Shown here: piece by piece, positions 44,636 through 53,084 of the stretch
How positions within the stretch are numbered: position 1 is the first letter of the stretch
Layout: each line of letters starts with the position of its first letter
From: Haloferula sp. BvORR071
Lineage (GTDB): Bacteria; Verrucomicrobiota; Verrucomicrobiia; Verrucomicrobiales; Akkermansiaceae
NCBI RefSeq assembly: GCF_000739615.1
Contig: NZ_BATP01000020.1
Span: 124,001-188,000 of the forward strand
Reading direction: 5' to 3'
Length of the DNA stretch: 64,000 nt
Notes under the pieces: generated by a model
The model's database searches: none
The model's input: the letters and a program-made list of their open reading frames with translations, nothing else
What the model was told of the DNA's origin: nothing
Made by a program: the position numbers and the translations under genes

Positions 44636-46288
44636 CTACTTCCCGAAGAGTTCTTCGCGGAGGAGTGGCTTGTTGGATTCGCTGTCCCAATAGGCGAAAC
44701 CGGCTTTCCAGTCCCACATGGTCCAAGGGATCTTGCGGTGCTCGGTGGCGGTGCGGAAGTCGCGGATATAGCGCTTGCGGCTGGCGGGATCGGCATTGCG
44801 GACCGCGCCGAATTCGCCGGCGTGGATGGGGCGGCCGAAACGGGCGGACCATGCCATGGCATCATCCAGCAGATCCTCGATGACGCGGCTACTGCAAGGG
44901 TTGTCCTTGCCCTTGGCGGTATTGTAGTCCTTCAGCCATGCGGCGATACCGGCATTCTCACGGAGGGATTCCGGGATTGCCACGGGGACCGCGGGCGGGC
45001 CGGGGTACGAGATTCCCCGTAGGTCCTGGTAGCCGACCCAAGCCGCGCCCTGGTGGGTGAATTGGAAGGGTTCGTAGCTGTGGATGGTGACGATGATGCG
45101 GTCGTCGTTGTCCGGCAGGAAGAAGCGGTCGAGTCCCGCGACGCCAGCCCACTGCGGCGGATCCGCGAGCAGGATGCGCTTGGAATCTATCCCGCGGATC
45201 GCGGCGATGGCTTCGGCATGGACGGAGGTGAGAACCTCATGATCGAGTGCGCCGTTGGGCTCGTTGGCGAGTTCGAGGTAGAGCTGCGGTGGCCAGTCCT
45301 TGAAGTGCTTGGCGATGACTTGCCAGCCGGAGGCGAAGGCTTGGCGCGCGGCCTGCGGGTCCTTGTAGAGCTCCTCGAAGTGCTGCCAGTTCACGATCAC
45401 CGAGAGCTTCTTTTCCAGCGCGTGCTTGAGCAGGGCATCAAGATCCGTGATGAAGTCCGGCTTGATCGCGCCGTTCTCGAGGTAGTACTGCCATGCGATC
45501 GGAACGCGGATGTGGTCGAAACCCTCGGCGGCGATGCGATCGATGTCGGTCAGGTCATACTTCACGCCCCAGGTGCCGGGCGCGGCTTCCCAGCCATTGC
45601 CGAGATTCACGCCGCGCTTGAGGGCGGCGCAGGCTTTGTGCGCGGGGGTGTCATGGCCCAGGTTTGCGGGTGCCTTGAAGCCGGGCGTCACCGCAGCGCG
45701 GGCGTAGAACTTGAGTGTCACTGGCAGGCCGGACTTAACCGACAGCTTGGCGATGAGCGGGCGCCCATGCCAGGAGGCACCGCAGGACTTGCCCTGGCGG
45801 GCCTCATTGCCGGGTGCCAGTGGCCAAGTCCCGGCGATAGGATAGGGTCGCCATGGTGACTCCCAGTTCTGCGGTTTGCCGTCGCTGCCGCTCAGCTCGA
45901 AGCCACCATTCTGGACCTCCGAGCCCGTGGCGGAGAAATCATCCCAGAGGATTTCTTGCTGATAGAGTTGTCCGGGCTTCGCCTCCGCCCAGGGGCCGTT
46001 CAGGTCGAGTTCCACGCTGCCATCGTGACCCGGTGTGAACTTCAGCGTGAACTCGCGCCAGTCCCACCAGCGGACGGGAAAGCGAATGTCGCTCAGGCGC
46101 TCGCGTTTCTCCGGCGTGTCCTCGAAGTCGCCGCGGGAGATTTCACCTTGGGAGATGGTGACATCGCGGAGGGGGGCGGCATCTGCAGGCACGCGGAGGA
46201 ACATACGGGCCTCCGCGGGCATGCGGGGGACGAATTCTTCCTCCGCGTGGAGCGGGAGAAGCAGGGCGAGAGGGAGCAGGAAACGCAT
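44636..46288 (-). CDS. Secreted glycoside hydrolase family 5 (cellulase-like) enzyme
   Basis: The 550-residue protein has a signal peptide (MRFLLPLALLLPLHA). Residues about 20-205 form a beta-rich carbohydrate-binding-like part (FELSGSDGKPQNW, LTLKFYARAAV). The catalytic TIM barrel follows: KRGVNLGNGWEA, HIRVPIAWQYYL, LELANEPNG with the acid/base Glu at 343, VTIHSYEPFQFTHQG, and HAGEFGAVR with the nucleophile Glu at 492. The last conserved Trp region is WTMWDWKAGFAYWD. It should cut beta-1,4-linked glucan, mannan or similar chains with retention; the exact substrate is unknown. It is transcribed alone, leftward. Confidence 0.93.
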   Translation of the reverse strand: MRFLLPLALLLPLHAEEEFVPRMPAEARMFLRVPADAAPLRDVTISQGEISRGDFEDTPEKRERLSDIRFPVRWWDWREFTLKFTPGHDGSVELDLNGPWAEAKPGQLYQQEILWDDFSATGSEVQNGGFELSGSDGKPQNWESPWRPYPIAGTWPLAPGNEARQGKSCGASWHGRPLIAKLSVKSGLPVTLKFYARAAVTPGFKAPANLGHDTPAHKACAALKRGVNLGNGWEAAPGTWGVKYDLTDIDRIAAEGFDHIRVPIAWQYYLENGAIKPDFITDLDALLKHALEKKLSVIVNWQHFEELYKDPQAARQAFASGWQVIAKHFKDWPPQLYLELANEPNGALDHEVLTSVHAEAIAAIRGIDSKRILLADPPQWAGVAGLDRFFLPDNDDRIIVTIHSYEPFQFTHQGAAWVGYQDLRGISYPGPPAVPVAIPESLRENAGIAAWLKDYNTAKGKDNPCSSRVIEDLLDDAMAWSARFGRPIHAGEFGAVRNADPASRKRYIRDFRTATEHRKIPWTMWDWKAGFAYWDSESNKPLLREELFGK

Positions 46289-46628
46289 GAGTGGAGCTGG
46301 TTTTGTTTAACCGCAAAATCCCGCGAAACACGCGAAATTTGGAAGGCAGGAAGAACGCAGCTGGAGCACTAGCGACCACTCCTTCCTCGGCGCAGCCGCA
46401 AACTGGCGTGGACCGGAGGTCAACCACGGATGAAAGGCAAGGAAGATGGGAGGCACCACGAATCGGACGAATCCGACGAATGAAGAAGGAGGCTACTCTG
46501 CGCAGCGGGTTACGCCACCCATCGAGGAGGATGCGGTGGGTGGAGATGCTAGGGTTTGCGGGGAGTTGCTGGCACTCTCGGACAGAATCCGCTGCCCCGA
46601 GAAATGACGCCCGGAGAGCGACACTCCT
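46289..46628. other. Intergenic region with two dispersed-repeat copies
   Basis: This 340-base gap lies between the GH5 gene start and the 3' end of the TPR membrane protein gene, both leftward. It holds the GCGAAA-rich repeat (46305-46352) and the GGAGGCACCACGAAT block (46449-46463), followed by alternating CGAAT and CGGACGAATCCGACG units. The GH5 promoter should lie here. No gene was seen. Confidence 0.45.
46305..46352. repeat. Copy of the dispersed GCGAAA-rich repeat
   Basis: This unit follows the same plan as 27062-27112: GTTTAACCGCAAAATC, CGCGAAA, GCGAAATTT and a closing GGCAGGAA. Differences are scattered single bases and a shorter central spacer. It lies 17 bases upstream of the GH5 start. 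Confidence 0.6.
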
Positions 46629-47903
46629 TCAGCTCGGCTTCACCTGCCGCAAGGCGGGGACCATGGCAAGCCAGGTGCTGAGCATGGCGATGAGGAAGGC
46701 GAAGCTGATGGAAGGGACTTGGAAGACTTCCTTCCAAGCATCGAATCCTTGCTTGTGGACCTCGATGGATCCGGAGATGCCGAGAGCGAGGACGCCGAGG
46801 CCGGCGAGGAGGAAGACGGCGCGGCCCATGCGCGATTCGTTGGTGAAGACCAGAGAAAAGGGCAATGCCGCGGCGAGCATGGTGCCACCAGCAACGGCGA
46901 GATCCATGCCCGCGGCAAAGAAGCCGCCGAACATGAGTGCGATGCCTCCGAAGAAAAGGAAGCCGACCACCAAGCCCTCCACCTTCTCGCCGCGGTCCAG
47001 TGACATGCGGGCGATGGGGTCCTTCATCACCAGGCAATTCGCGATGCCGGAGGCGAGCCAGCTACCGAAGAGGAAAAGGTAGTAAATCAGGAAGACCGGC
47101 AGCACGAGGGCCGGATTGATCGATTGGGCGATGGTGCGGATGATCCGGAAGCCGAAGACGATGCCGATGATGATGAAGGTCCGGTTCTGCTCGCTGAAGC
47201 GCTGGAGGAAGAAGGCCCAGCGCAAGAAGAGGCGGTAGAAGCCGGAGCGGGCGCGATAAGATTCCTTCAAGCCCTCGCGGGCGTATTTCATCTCGGGATT
47301 GAGGCGCAGCGCTTCCTTGAAGAAGTTCTCCGCTTCCTTCACCTGATGGCGCTGTAGAGCGGCCCATCCGGCATTCGCGAAGGAGAAGGCATTGTCCGGA
47401 TCGCGCGCGAGGCGGCGGCGGGACTCCTGCTCGGACTCATCCAACTTCTTCTGCAAGCGTAGTACATGCGCGAGCAGGTTCGAGGCGGTCTCATCATCGG
47501 CATCCAGCTCCAGCGCGTGGCGGGCGGATTGCTCGGCCTCGGCCCAACGGTGGAGACCGCAGAGGGCGAGGGTCTTGGCGTTCCAAGAATAGACATCCTC
47601 GGGGTCGATGGCGATGGCGGACTCCGCGAGGGGCAGCGCTTCCTTCTCGCGGTCGAGCATCGAGAGGATGCGCGATTGCAAGGCCTGGGGGAATGGGTCG
47701 TTGGGCAGCAGGCCGGTGGCCTTGCGGGCGTCCTCGAGCGCGAGGGCCTTCGCGCCTTCCATCTCCATGCGGTTCAGGGCCAGCTCGATGAAGGCACTCG
47801 GGTCGTCGGGATACTGGCCGAGGTGCGAATGGAGCATGGCCACCGCTTCTTCATGACGGCGGTGCTGGCGCAGCATCTGGGCGCGGGAGAGAATGGTGCT
47901 CAT
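46629..47903 (-). CDS. TPR-repeat protein with a multi-pass membrane C-terminal half
   Basis: The 424-residue protein has about five TPR-like helix pairs in residues 1-215 (HRRHEEAVAMLHSHLGQYPDD, WAEAEQSARHALELDADDE, VKEAENFFKEALRLNPEM). A membrane domain follows with about five to six helices (residues 243-420), rich in Gly and Phe, ending near LIAMLSTWLAMVPAL. The N-terminal half is presumably cytoplasmic and binds a protein partner. The next gene upstream on the same strand, 122 bases away, encodes a TPR-containing AAA+ ATPase, so the two may work together. The function is unknown. Confidence 0.75.
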   Translation of the reverse strand: MSTILSRAQMLRQHRRHEEAVAMLHSHLGQYPDDPSAFIELALNRMEMEGAKALALEDARKATGLLPNDPFPQALQSRILSMLDREKEALPLAESAIAIDPEDVYSWNAKTLALCGLHRWAEAEQSARHALELDADDETASNLLAHVLRLQKKLDESEQESRRRLARDPDNAFSFANAGWAALQRHQVKEAENFFKEALRLNPEMKYAREGLKESYRARSGFYRLFLRWAFFLQRFSEQNRTFIIIGIVFGFRIIRTIAQSINPALVLPVFLIYYLFLFGSWLASGIANCLVMKDPIARMSLDRGEKVEGLVVGFLFFGGIALMFGGFFAAGMDLAVAGGTMLAAALPFSLVFTNESRMGRAVFLLAGLGVLALGISGSIEVHKQGFDAWKEVFQVPSISFAFLIAMLSTWLAMVPALRQVKPS

Positions 47904-47985
47904 TGGAACGAATCAGGAAGAGGGTTGGCGATGCGGGAAGCATCCACCCGGAACTTCAGGTGAGGATTGCTTCTCCCGTGCTTCA

Positions 47986-48017
47986 TCCGCCTCAAGGCGG
48001 GACTACATACCCTTGGA
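47986..48017 (+). repeat. REP-like element ending in GGCGGGACTACATACCCTTGG
   Basis: The sequence has a CCGCCT/AGGCGG stem followed by GACTACATACCCTTGGA. It matches the same-sense copy at 52967-52998 with one base difference in the loop, and the inverse of 52873-52897. It lies just after the stop of the TPR-AAA+ gene, which is on the opposite strand. Confidence 0.6.
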
Positions 48018-48024
48018 TTCCGGC

Positions 48025-49401
48025 TCATTTCTTGAGTCCGAGATACACCAGCACGTCATCGTAGAAGCCGCTCTGGTTGGCGTAGAGCGCATGGTTCTTC
48101 GCGCTCTCGAACCACTTGCGGGTGGAGGGCTTCACATCCTTGGCGGCCTTCGCCAGCATCTTGCCGCTGACGGGGATGAGGCTACCCTTTTTCATCGCCT
48201 CCGCGAGGGCTGCCTCGGTGGCGAGGTCGAAGACGGCCTTGAGGTCGGCACCGGAGAAGCCTTCGCAACGCTTGGCCAGATCCGCCGGATCGAAGTCCGC
48301 GAGCGGCTTGCCCTTGGCATGAATCTTCACGATGTCCTCGCGCGCGGCGGTATCCGGCGGCGGGACAAAGATGATGCGATCGAAGCGGCCGGGACGCAGG
48401 AAGGCGCCATCGAGATGCCAGGGGGCATTGGTCGCGCCGAGGATCAGGAGGCCGTCATTCGCGGAGTTCGCGCCATCGAGTTCGCTGAGGAACTGGTTGA
48501 TCAGATTGCGGCCCGCGGAGTGACGCAGGTCGCGGCGGTCTGCAGCAAGGGCATCGGTCTCATCGAAGAACAAGACGGCGGGAGCGGACTTGCGCGCGAG
48601 TTCGAAGATCTTGTGCAGCTTCTGCTCGGACTCGCCAATATACATGTCGAGCACCTGATGCAGGCCGACGGAAAAGAAGGCGGCATCGATCTCCCCTGCC
48701 GTGGCGCGGGCCATGAGGGTCTTGCCGCAACCGGGCGGACCGTAGAGTAGCACGCCGCCGCCTGCCTTCTTCCCATAAGCGGCGAAAAGGTCGGGATTCT
48801 TCAGCGGATGGATGATCTTCATCCGGATGTCGTCCTTCACCTTGTTCATCCCGCCGACGCCATCGAACTTGATATCGGCGCGCACGCGGAACTCGAGATC
48901 GAGATCACGGGCCGCCACGGCATCCATGCCTTCGAAGGGATTGCCATCGTCATCGTCCTCCTCCTCACGGATGGTACCGGCGGAAGTCATGGCGACCTTC
49001 TTGTTGCCACCGGCCTTGAGGATCGCCTGCAGGAGTTCGTCATCCGCCTGCGAGCGATCGAGATCGACGGCAGTGTCATAGAAGGCACGGGCCGATGCGC
49101 CATCGCCTTCATCGAGCGCGATGCGGGCGCGAAGCATCCAAGCGGCGGCGAGGCGCGGTTGCTTGGCGCAGAGTGCTTCCAGGCGAACCATCGCTTCCGA
49201 GCTTTCCCCGGCGAGGTCGAGCAGGCGCGCGATCGCGACCAAGGCCTCGCCATGGTCCGGCTGCAGGACCAGCACGCGATCGAAGCAATCGCGGGCATCC
49301 GCAAGCTCGAAGCGGTCCTCGTGCAGCTTCCCGACCAGCATGAGCAGCGGGATATTCTGGGGAGACGCGGCCAGCGCGACCTTCAGGGCATCCAAATCCA
49401 T
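48025..49401 (-). CDS. AAA+ ATPase with N-terminal TPR repeats
   Basis: The 458-residue protein has TPR-like helices at about 1-125 and an acidic linker (EEEDDDDG, 146-153). The AAA+ module has Walker A GPPGCGKT at 221-228, Walker B VLFFDETDA at 276-284, sensor 1 with Asn at 325 in GATNAP, and arginine fingers in FLRPGRFDR (334-342). The GGMNKVKDDIRMKIIHPL lead-in and GESEQKLHKIFELAR pore-side region resemble the Vps4/katanin/CDC48 class of protein-remodelling ATPases. The C-terminal part (QSGFYDDVLVYLGL) is short. It should be cytoplasmic and hexameric. Substrate delivery by the TPR part and partnership with the adjacent TPR membrane protein are inferences. Confidence 0.88.
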   Translation of the reverse strand: MDLDALKVALAASPQNIPLLMLVGKLHEDRFELADARDCFDRVLVLQPDHGEALVAIARLLDLAGESSEAMVRLEALCAKQPRLAAAWMLRARIALDEGDGASARAFYDTAVDLDRSQADDELLQAILKAGGNKKVAMTSAGTIREEEDDDDGNPFEGMDAVAARDLDLEFRVRADIKFDGVGGMNKVKDDIRMKIIHPLKNPDLFAAYGKKAGGGVLLYGPPGCGKTLMARATAGEIDAAFFSVGLHQVLDMYIGESEQKLHKIFELARKSAPAVLFFDETDALAADRRDLRHSAGRNLINQFLSELDGANSANDGLLILGATNAPWHLDGAFLRPGRFDRIIFVPPPDTAAREDIVKIHAKGKPLADFDPADLAKRCEGFSGADLKAVFDLATEAALAEAMKKGSLIPVSGKMLAKAAKDVKPSTRKWFESAKNHALYANQSGFYDDVLVYLGLKK

Positions 49402-49629
49402 GCCTCGGAGGAAAGCGGAGCGAACGGGGGAAGCAAGGCTAAGGACTTGGAATTTAGCCGTAAAGTGGCGTGAAACCGTGAAATTTCAGTGAAGGGAAAG
49501 CCCGGTTAGGAGAACGCGATGCCCAGACGCTCAGGAATCTGCTTGAGAGGAACTAGTCCCACAAGGTGTCCCCCTTTGTGCACCGCCGCGAACGGGAACA
49601 TCGCCCGTGCGCCATCAAGTCATACACCC

Positions 49630-51087
49630 TCACTCCCCACCCTTCACCTCAGCGAGCTTGGCCTTCAGCTCCTGCATCTTTTGCGGGAAGGTCTCGGCGA
49701 GGTTGTCGGACTCGGAGGGATCCTTGCCGAGGTTGATGAGGCGGTCCGGCACTTTGCCCTTCGGGCCCGCGGGGATGAACTTCCAGTTGGCCATGCGGAT
49801 CGCGAGCTGGCCGGAGTGTTCGATGTTGTATTCGCGGCCTTCTTCGGACTCGCCCAAGAGCGCGGGCAGAACGTCCTGGCTGTCCGGGAAATTCCCATCG
49901 CCGCCGGTGAGGGTGGCGAAGCTCTTGGCGAAGTCGATCTGGTTGACGATCGCGCTGCTCTTCTGGTCCGGCTTCACGCGGGCGGGCCAGCGGACCAGAA
50001 ATGGCACGCGGGTGCCACCTTCGAGGATGCTGTATTTGCCGCCGCTCCAGGGGCCCGCAGGCTTGTGCGTGCCGAGCTTCTCCTGGGCTTGATCCTTGTA
50101 GCCATCGTCGATCACCGGACCATTGTCGCTGGTGAAGATGAGCAGCGTGTTCTCCGCGAGCTTAAGCTCATCTAACAGGCGAAGAACTTCCCCCACTTGC
50201 CAGTCGGCTTGCACGATCGCATCGCCGCGCGGGCCCATGCTGGTCTTGCCAACGAAGCGCGGATTCGGCACGCGCGGCACGTGGATATCGTGCATCGCGA
50301 AGTAGAGGAAGAAGGGCGCGTCCTTCGACTCGCGGATGAAGCGCAATGCCTGGCCCGCGAGGTGATCCGCCATCTCTTCGTCATTCCACAGGGCCTTGGT
50401 GCCGCCCTTCATGTAGCCGATGCGGCCAATGCCATTGATGACCGCCATGTTGTGGCCCTGGCTCCAGTCCATCTTGAGTGAGGCGCGATCCTTCACGCCA
50501 TTCGGCAGGCCTTCGTAGCCCTTGAAGCCTTGCTTGTAGGTGACCTCAATGGGATCCGCGGGATCGAGGTTCTGAACCTTGCCATCCTCGATGAAGACGC
50601 AAGGCACGCGGTCGCCGGTGGCGGCCATGATGTGGGAGAAGTCGAAGCCGAGTTCGCGCGGCGAGGGCTTGATCTCCTGGTTCCAATTCACGCCCTCCTT
50701 GCCGCCGAGGCCGAGGTGCCACTTGCCGACCGCACCGGTGCGGTAGCCGGCCTTCTTCAGCATCGCCGGCAGGGTCGGCTTTGCGGGATCGATGATCATC
50801 GCAGCATCGCCCGGAAGGACGCCGGTGCCTTGCTGGCGCCAGGCATACTTGCCGGTGAGCAAGGAGAAGCGCGAGGGCGTGCAGGTCGAGGAAGTGGCGT
50901 AGCCGGAGTTGAAGTTGATGCCCTCCTTGGCGATCCGGTCGATGTTGGGTGTCTGCACCGCGGTCGCGCCATTGCAGGAGACATCGCCCCAGCCGAGGTC
51001 GTCGGCGTAAATGAGGATGATGTTCGGCTTGTCCGCGGCGTGGGCTGCGGAGATCGCGATGATGGCGAGGAGAGCGGAGCGGAGCAT
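49630..51087 (-). CDS. Secreted sulfatase (arylsulfatase A-type, formylglycine enzyme)
   Basis: This 485-residue enzyme should remove sulfate esters from polysaccharides or other substrates. The signature CTPSRFSLLTGK at 69-80 includes Cys69, which is oxidised to formylglycine. Calcium-binding Asp residues are at 29-30 in YADDLGWGD, and further landmarks are KWHLG, FTSDNGPVIDDG and AMHDIHVPR. I chose the ATG at 51087 because it opens the signal peptide (MLRSALLAIIAISAAHA); an in-frame ATG at 51162 would precede it. The organism must also supply a formylglycine-generating enzyme, which is not in the window. It is divergent from the secreted-protein gene on its right. Confidence 0.94.
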   Translation of the reverse strand: MLRSALLAIIAISAAHAADKPNIILIYADDLGWGDVSCNGATAVQTPNIDRIAKEGINFNSGYATSSTCTPSRFSLLTGKYAWRQQGTGVLPGDAAMIIDPAKPTLPAMLKKAGYRTGAVGKWHLGLGGKEGVNWNQEIKPSPRELGFDFSHIMAATGDRVPCVFIEDGKVQNLDPADPIEVTYKQGFKGYEGLPNGVKDRASLKMDWSQGHNMAVINGIGRIGYMKGGTKALWNDEEMADHLAGQALRFIRESKDAPFFLYFAMHDIHVPRVPNPRFVGKTSMGPRGDAIVQADWQVGEVLRLLDELKLAENTLLIFTSDNGPVIDDGYKDQAQEKLGTHKPAGPWSGGKYSILEGGTRVPFLVRWPARVKPDQKSSAIVNQIDFAKSFATLTGGDGNFPDSQDVLPALLGESEEGREYNIEHSGQLAIRMANWKFIPAGPKGKVPDRLINLGKDPSESDNLAETFPQKMQELKAKLAEVKGGE

Positions 51088-51258
51088 GACTTGGTCGATA
51101 CGGTGAGGAGCGGAGAAGCGATCAGGGCACGGCGCAAAACTGACCGAAAACCCGATTTTCATGATCGGAATGTGACGAAATCCCCGAGTGTTACACGATC
51201 TTTCTCCGCAAGCATGCTCTTGCCCCCTCCGCTCCCAGAAGGCCTACTACTTGAGACC

Positions 51259-51996
51259 ATGAAACCCCTCAGGAAATTCTTCGGCTGCTGCCTTGCGTCC
51301 CTGCTCCTCCCGGTCGGCGGAATCGCGCGAGTCCAAGCAGAGCCCGAATACAAGGTGATCAACTGTCGTCCGGCCGAACTCACCGAGAAGGGCAAGAAGA
51401 ACATCGCCGCCCAACTCGAACGCTGCGGGATCAAGAACTCGAAATGGGCCTTCATTTACAGTCACTTCGATGACACCTACCTGATCTCCCATGGCGAAGA
51501 TGAGAAGAGCGGCGGCTGGATCCAATTCGACGCTTGGAATGCCAAGGACAAGAAGTGGTCAAGACAAGTCCCGGCCAAGGCCGGGGAGCTGTCCTTCGCC
51601 AACAACTATCTGGACTACTTCGTATCTCTGTCCACGAAGGGTCAGGTGAAATGCGAAGTGATCGACGACATGATCAGCGACGCTTGGCTGACCGTCGTAG
51701 CCAAGCCGGGCGCTGCTGAAATCACCCTGGCTACACCTGGTAGCCAGAATGCGAACGCGATCTATATCTTCAATCAATTGATGGCCCATGCCTTCGACGA
51801 GAAGATCGGCCGTGAGGCCTTCGGTGCCGGACAGATGGAGCAATTGCTCCAGCTTTCCAAGGATCCGGAAGCGGCTATGACCTTGACGAAAGGTTTGGAC
51901 TTTGCCGTCTGGTTCCCAAAGGAGACTCCCGCTCACGAACTCTTCAAAGGACCTATCCTGAATGAGAAGGTGTCGGAAAAGATCGTGGGGCCTTGA
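51259..51996 (+). CDS. Secreted protein of unknown function
   Basis: The 245-residue protein has a signal peptide with two Cys in its hydrophobic core (FFGCCLASLLLPVGGIARVQA). The ATG at 51259 is used; the same frame extends far upstream without signal features. The mature part is alpha/beta with IYSHFDDTYLISHGEDEKSGG, FANNYLDYFVSLSTKGQ and WLTVVAKPG. Three further Cys (NCRP, ERCG and KCEV) are present. No family is recognised. Its stop is 23 bases from the convergent metallo-hydrolase stop. Confidence 0.65.
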   Translation: MKPLRKFFGCCLASLLLPVGGIARVQAEPEYKVINCRPAELTEKGKKNIAAQLERCGIKNSKWAFIYSHFDDTYLISHGEDEKSGGWIQFDAWNAKDKKWSRQVPAKAGELSFANNYLDYFVSLSTKGQVKCEVIDDMISDAWLTVVAKPGAAEITLATPGSQNANAIYIFNQLMAHAFDEKIGREAFGAGQMEQLLQLSKDPEAAMTLTKGLDFAVWFPKETPAHELFKGPILNEKVSEKIVGP

Positions 51997-52019
51997 GCTG
52001 ACAACGCGGCCAAACAGCC

Positions 52020-52784
52020 CTATCCCCACCACCCGCAGGTCCTATCCTGCTCCGCACAGCAGACGTCCACTTCCAGGAAAGCTGCCTTCACCGCAGCACT
52101 CGCCTTGACCGGGCAATTGCAATCACGGCTGAGGTGGCCCAGGACCACGCGGCGCAGGCCACCGGGCACCAACTCCGCGACGAGGGCCGCGGTCTGGGCA
52201 TTCGAGAGATGGCCGTGGCGCGAGGAGATCCGCTGCTTGGTGGACCAAGGACGCTTCGTGTCTGCCTCTAACAGACCGTCGTCGTAGTTCGCTTCCACGA
52301 ACAAGGCCTGCACGCCGCGCAGGCGCTCGGTGATCAGCTTGGTCACGTGGCCGGTGTCGCTCAGAAGACCGAAGGCCTTCTCTTCGTGGCGGAAGGTGAA
52401 GCCGACCGGCTCGACAGCGTCGTGCGGCACGGCAAAGGACTGGACCTCCAGACCATTCATGCGGAAGCCGGCACCGGATTCGAAGATCTTCCACGAGGCG
52501 GTATCCACGCCGCCGTCGCGCACGACCATCGCGGTGGAGGGCGTGGCATAGACAGGCACCGCGAGTTGCTTCATCAGCACGCGCAAGCCCTTCACGTGGT
52601 CGCCGTGCTCATGCGTCAGCAGCACTGCGGTGATCGAGGCGGGGTCCACGCCGCAGGACTTCATGCGGTCGGTGAGTTGCTTGGCGGAGAGCCCGGCATC
52701 GACGAGCAGGCGAATGCCGCCGGCCTCCACGACCGCCGCATTCCCCCCACTGCCGCTGCCAAGGACGATGAACCGCACGGGCAC
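52020..52784 (-). CDS. Metallo-beta-lactamase-fold hydrolase, YycJ/WalJ-like
   Basis: The 254-residue protein (GTG at 52784; a second GTG at 52778 is equally good) has the metal-binding signature THEHGDHVKGL. Later metal ligands lie in SDTGHVTK, and GHLSRDCNCP fits the family end. The start FIVLGSGSGGNAAVVEAGGIRLLVDAGLS (seen as GSGSGGN and LLVDAGLS) is typical of YycJ-type proteins, which are linked to DNA repair and cell-wall regulation in Firmicutes. The ATG at 52928 lies in repeat DNA and is rejected. It is probably cytoplasmic. Its substrate is unknown here. Confidence 0.88.
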   Translation of the reverse strand: MPVRFIVLGSGSGGNAAVVEAGGIRLLVDAGLSAKQLTDRMKSCGVDPASITAVLLTHEHGDHVKGLRVLMKQLAVPVYATPSTAMVVRDGGVDTASWKIFESGAGFRMNGLEVQSFAVPHDAVEPVGFTFRHEEKAFGLLSDTGHVTKLITERLRGVQALFVEANYDDGLLEADTKRPWSTKQRISSRHGHLSNAQTAALVAELVPGGLRRVVLGHLSRDCNCPVKASAAVKAAFLEVDVCCAEQDRTCGWWG

Positions 52785-52872
52785 GCGGTAGCAAAGGGGT
52801 CGCAAGTAGCAAGTAGCGAGTGGTGGTGGCTGGAAATTTGCGGCGGCAAACCTTGGGACTCCGATCCCACTG

Positions 52873-52998
52873 GTATGTAGTCCCGCCTTCAGGCGGAAGA
52901 AGCTACGCGAACTGCCGCTTCTCCCCAAGGCCCCCGGGATGTGGATCCGCCGCCAGAACTGCTTCGTCCGCCTGAAGGCGGGACTACATACCCTTGGA
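52873..52998. repeat. Inverted pair of REP-like elements (REPIN-like)
   Basis: The left copy at 52873-52897 reads GTATGTAGTCCCGCCTTCAGGCGGA. The right copy at 52967-52998 is its inverse in the same family (TCCGCCTGAAGGCGGGACTACATAC, then CCTTGGA). About 70 bases separate them, so the pair can fold back on itself. A third copy lies at 47986-48017. The pair lies between divergent metallo-hydrolase and AsmA-like genes. Confidence 0.65.
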
Positions 52999-53084
52999 GC
53001 CCTGCCTCACCCCGGGCTCGAAACAGCATGGGAGCGTCCCCCTCCCTTCTTGCCTCTTGCACCCCGCTACTCCAAACTCCTCCC

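Noticed and set aside
52790-52928. N-terminal extension of the metallo-hydrolase to the ATG at 52928
   Set aside because: The extension is translated from the REP-like element and has no conserved sequence; GTG at 52784 or 52778 opens the family fold.
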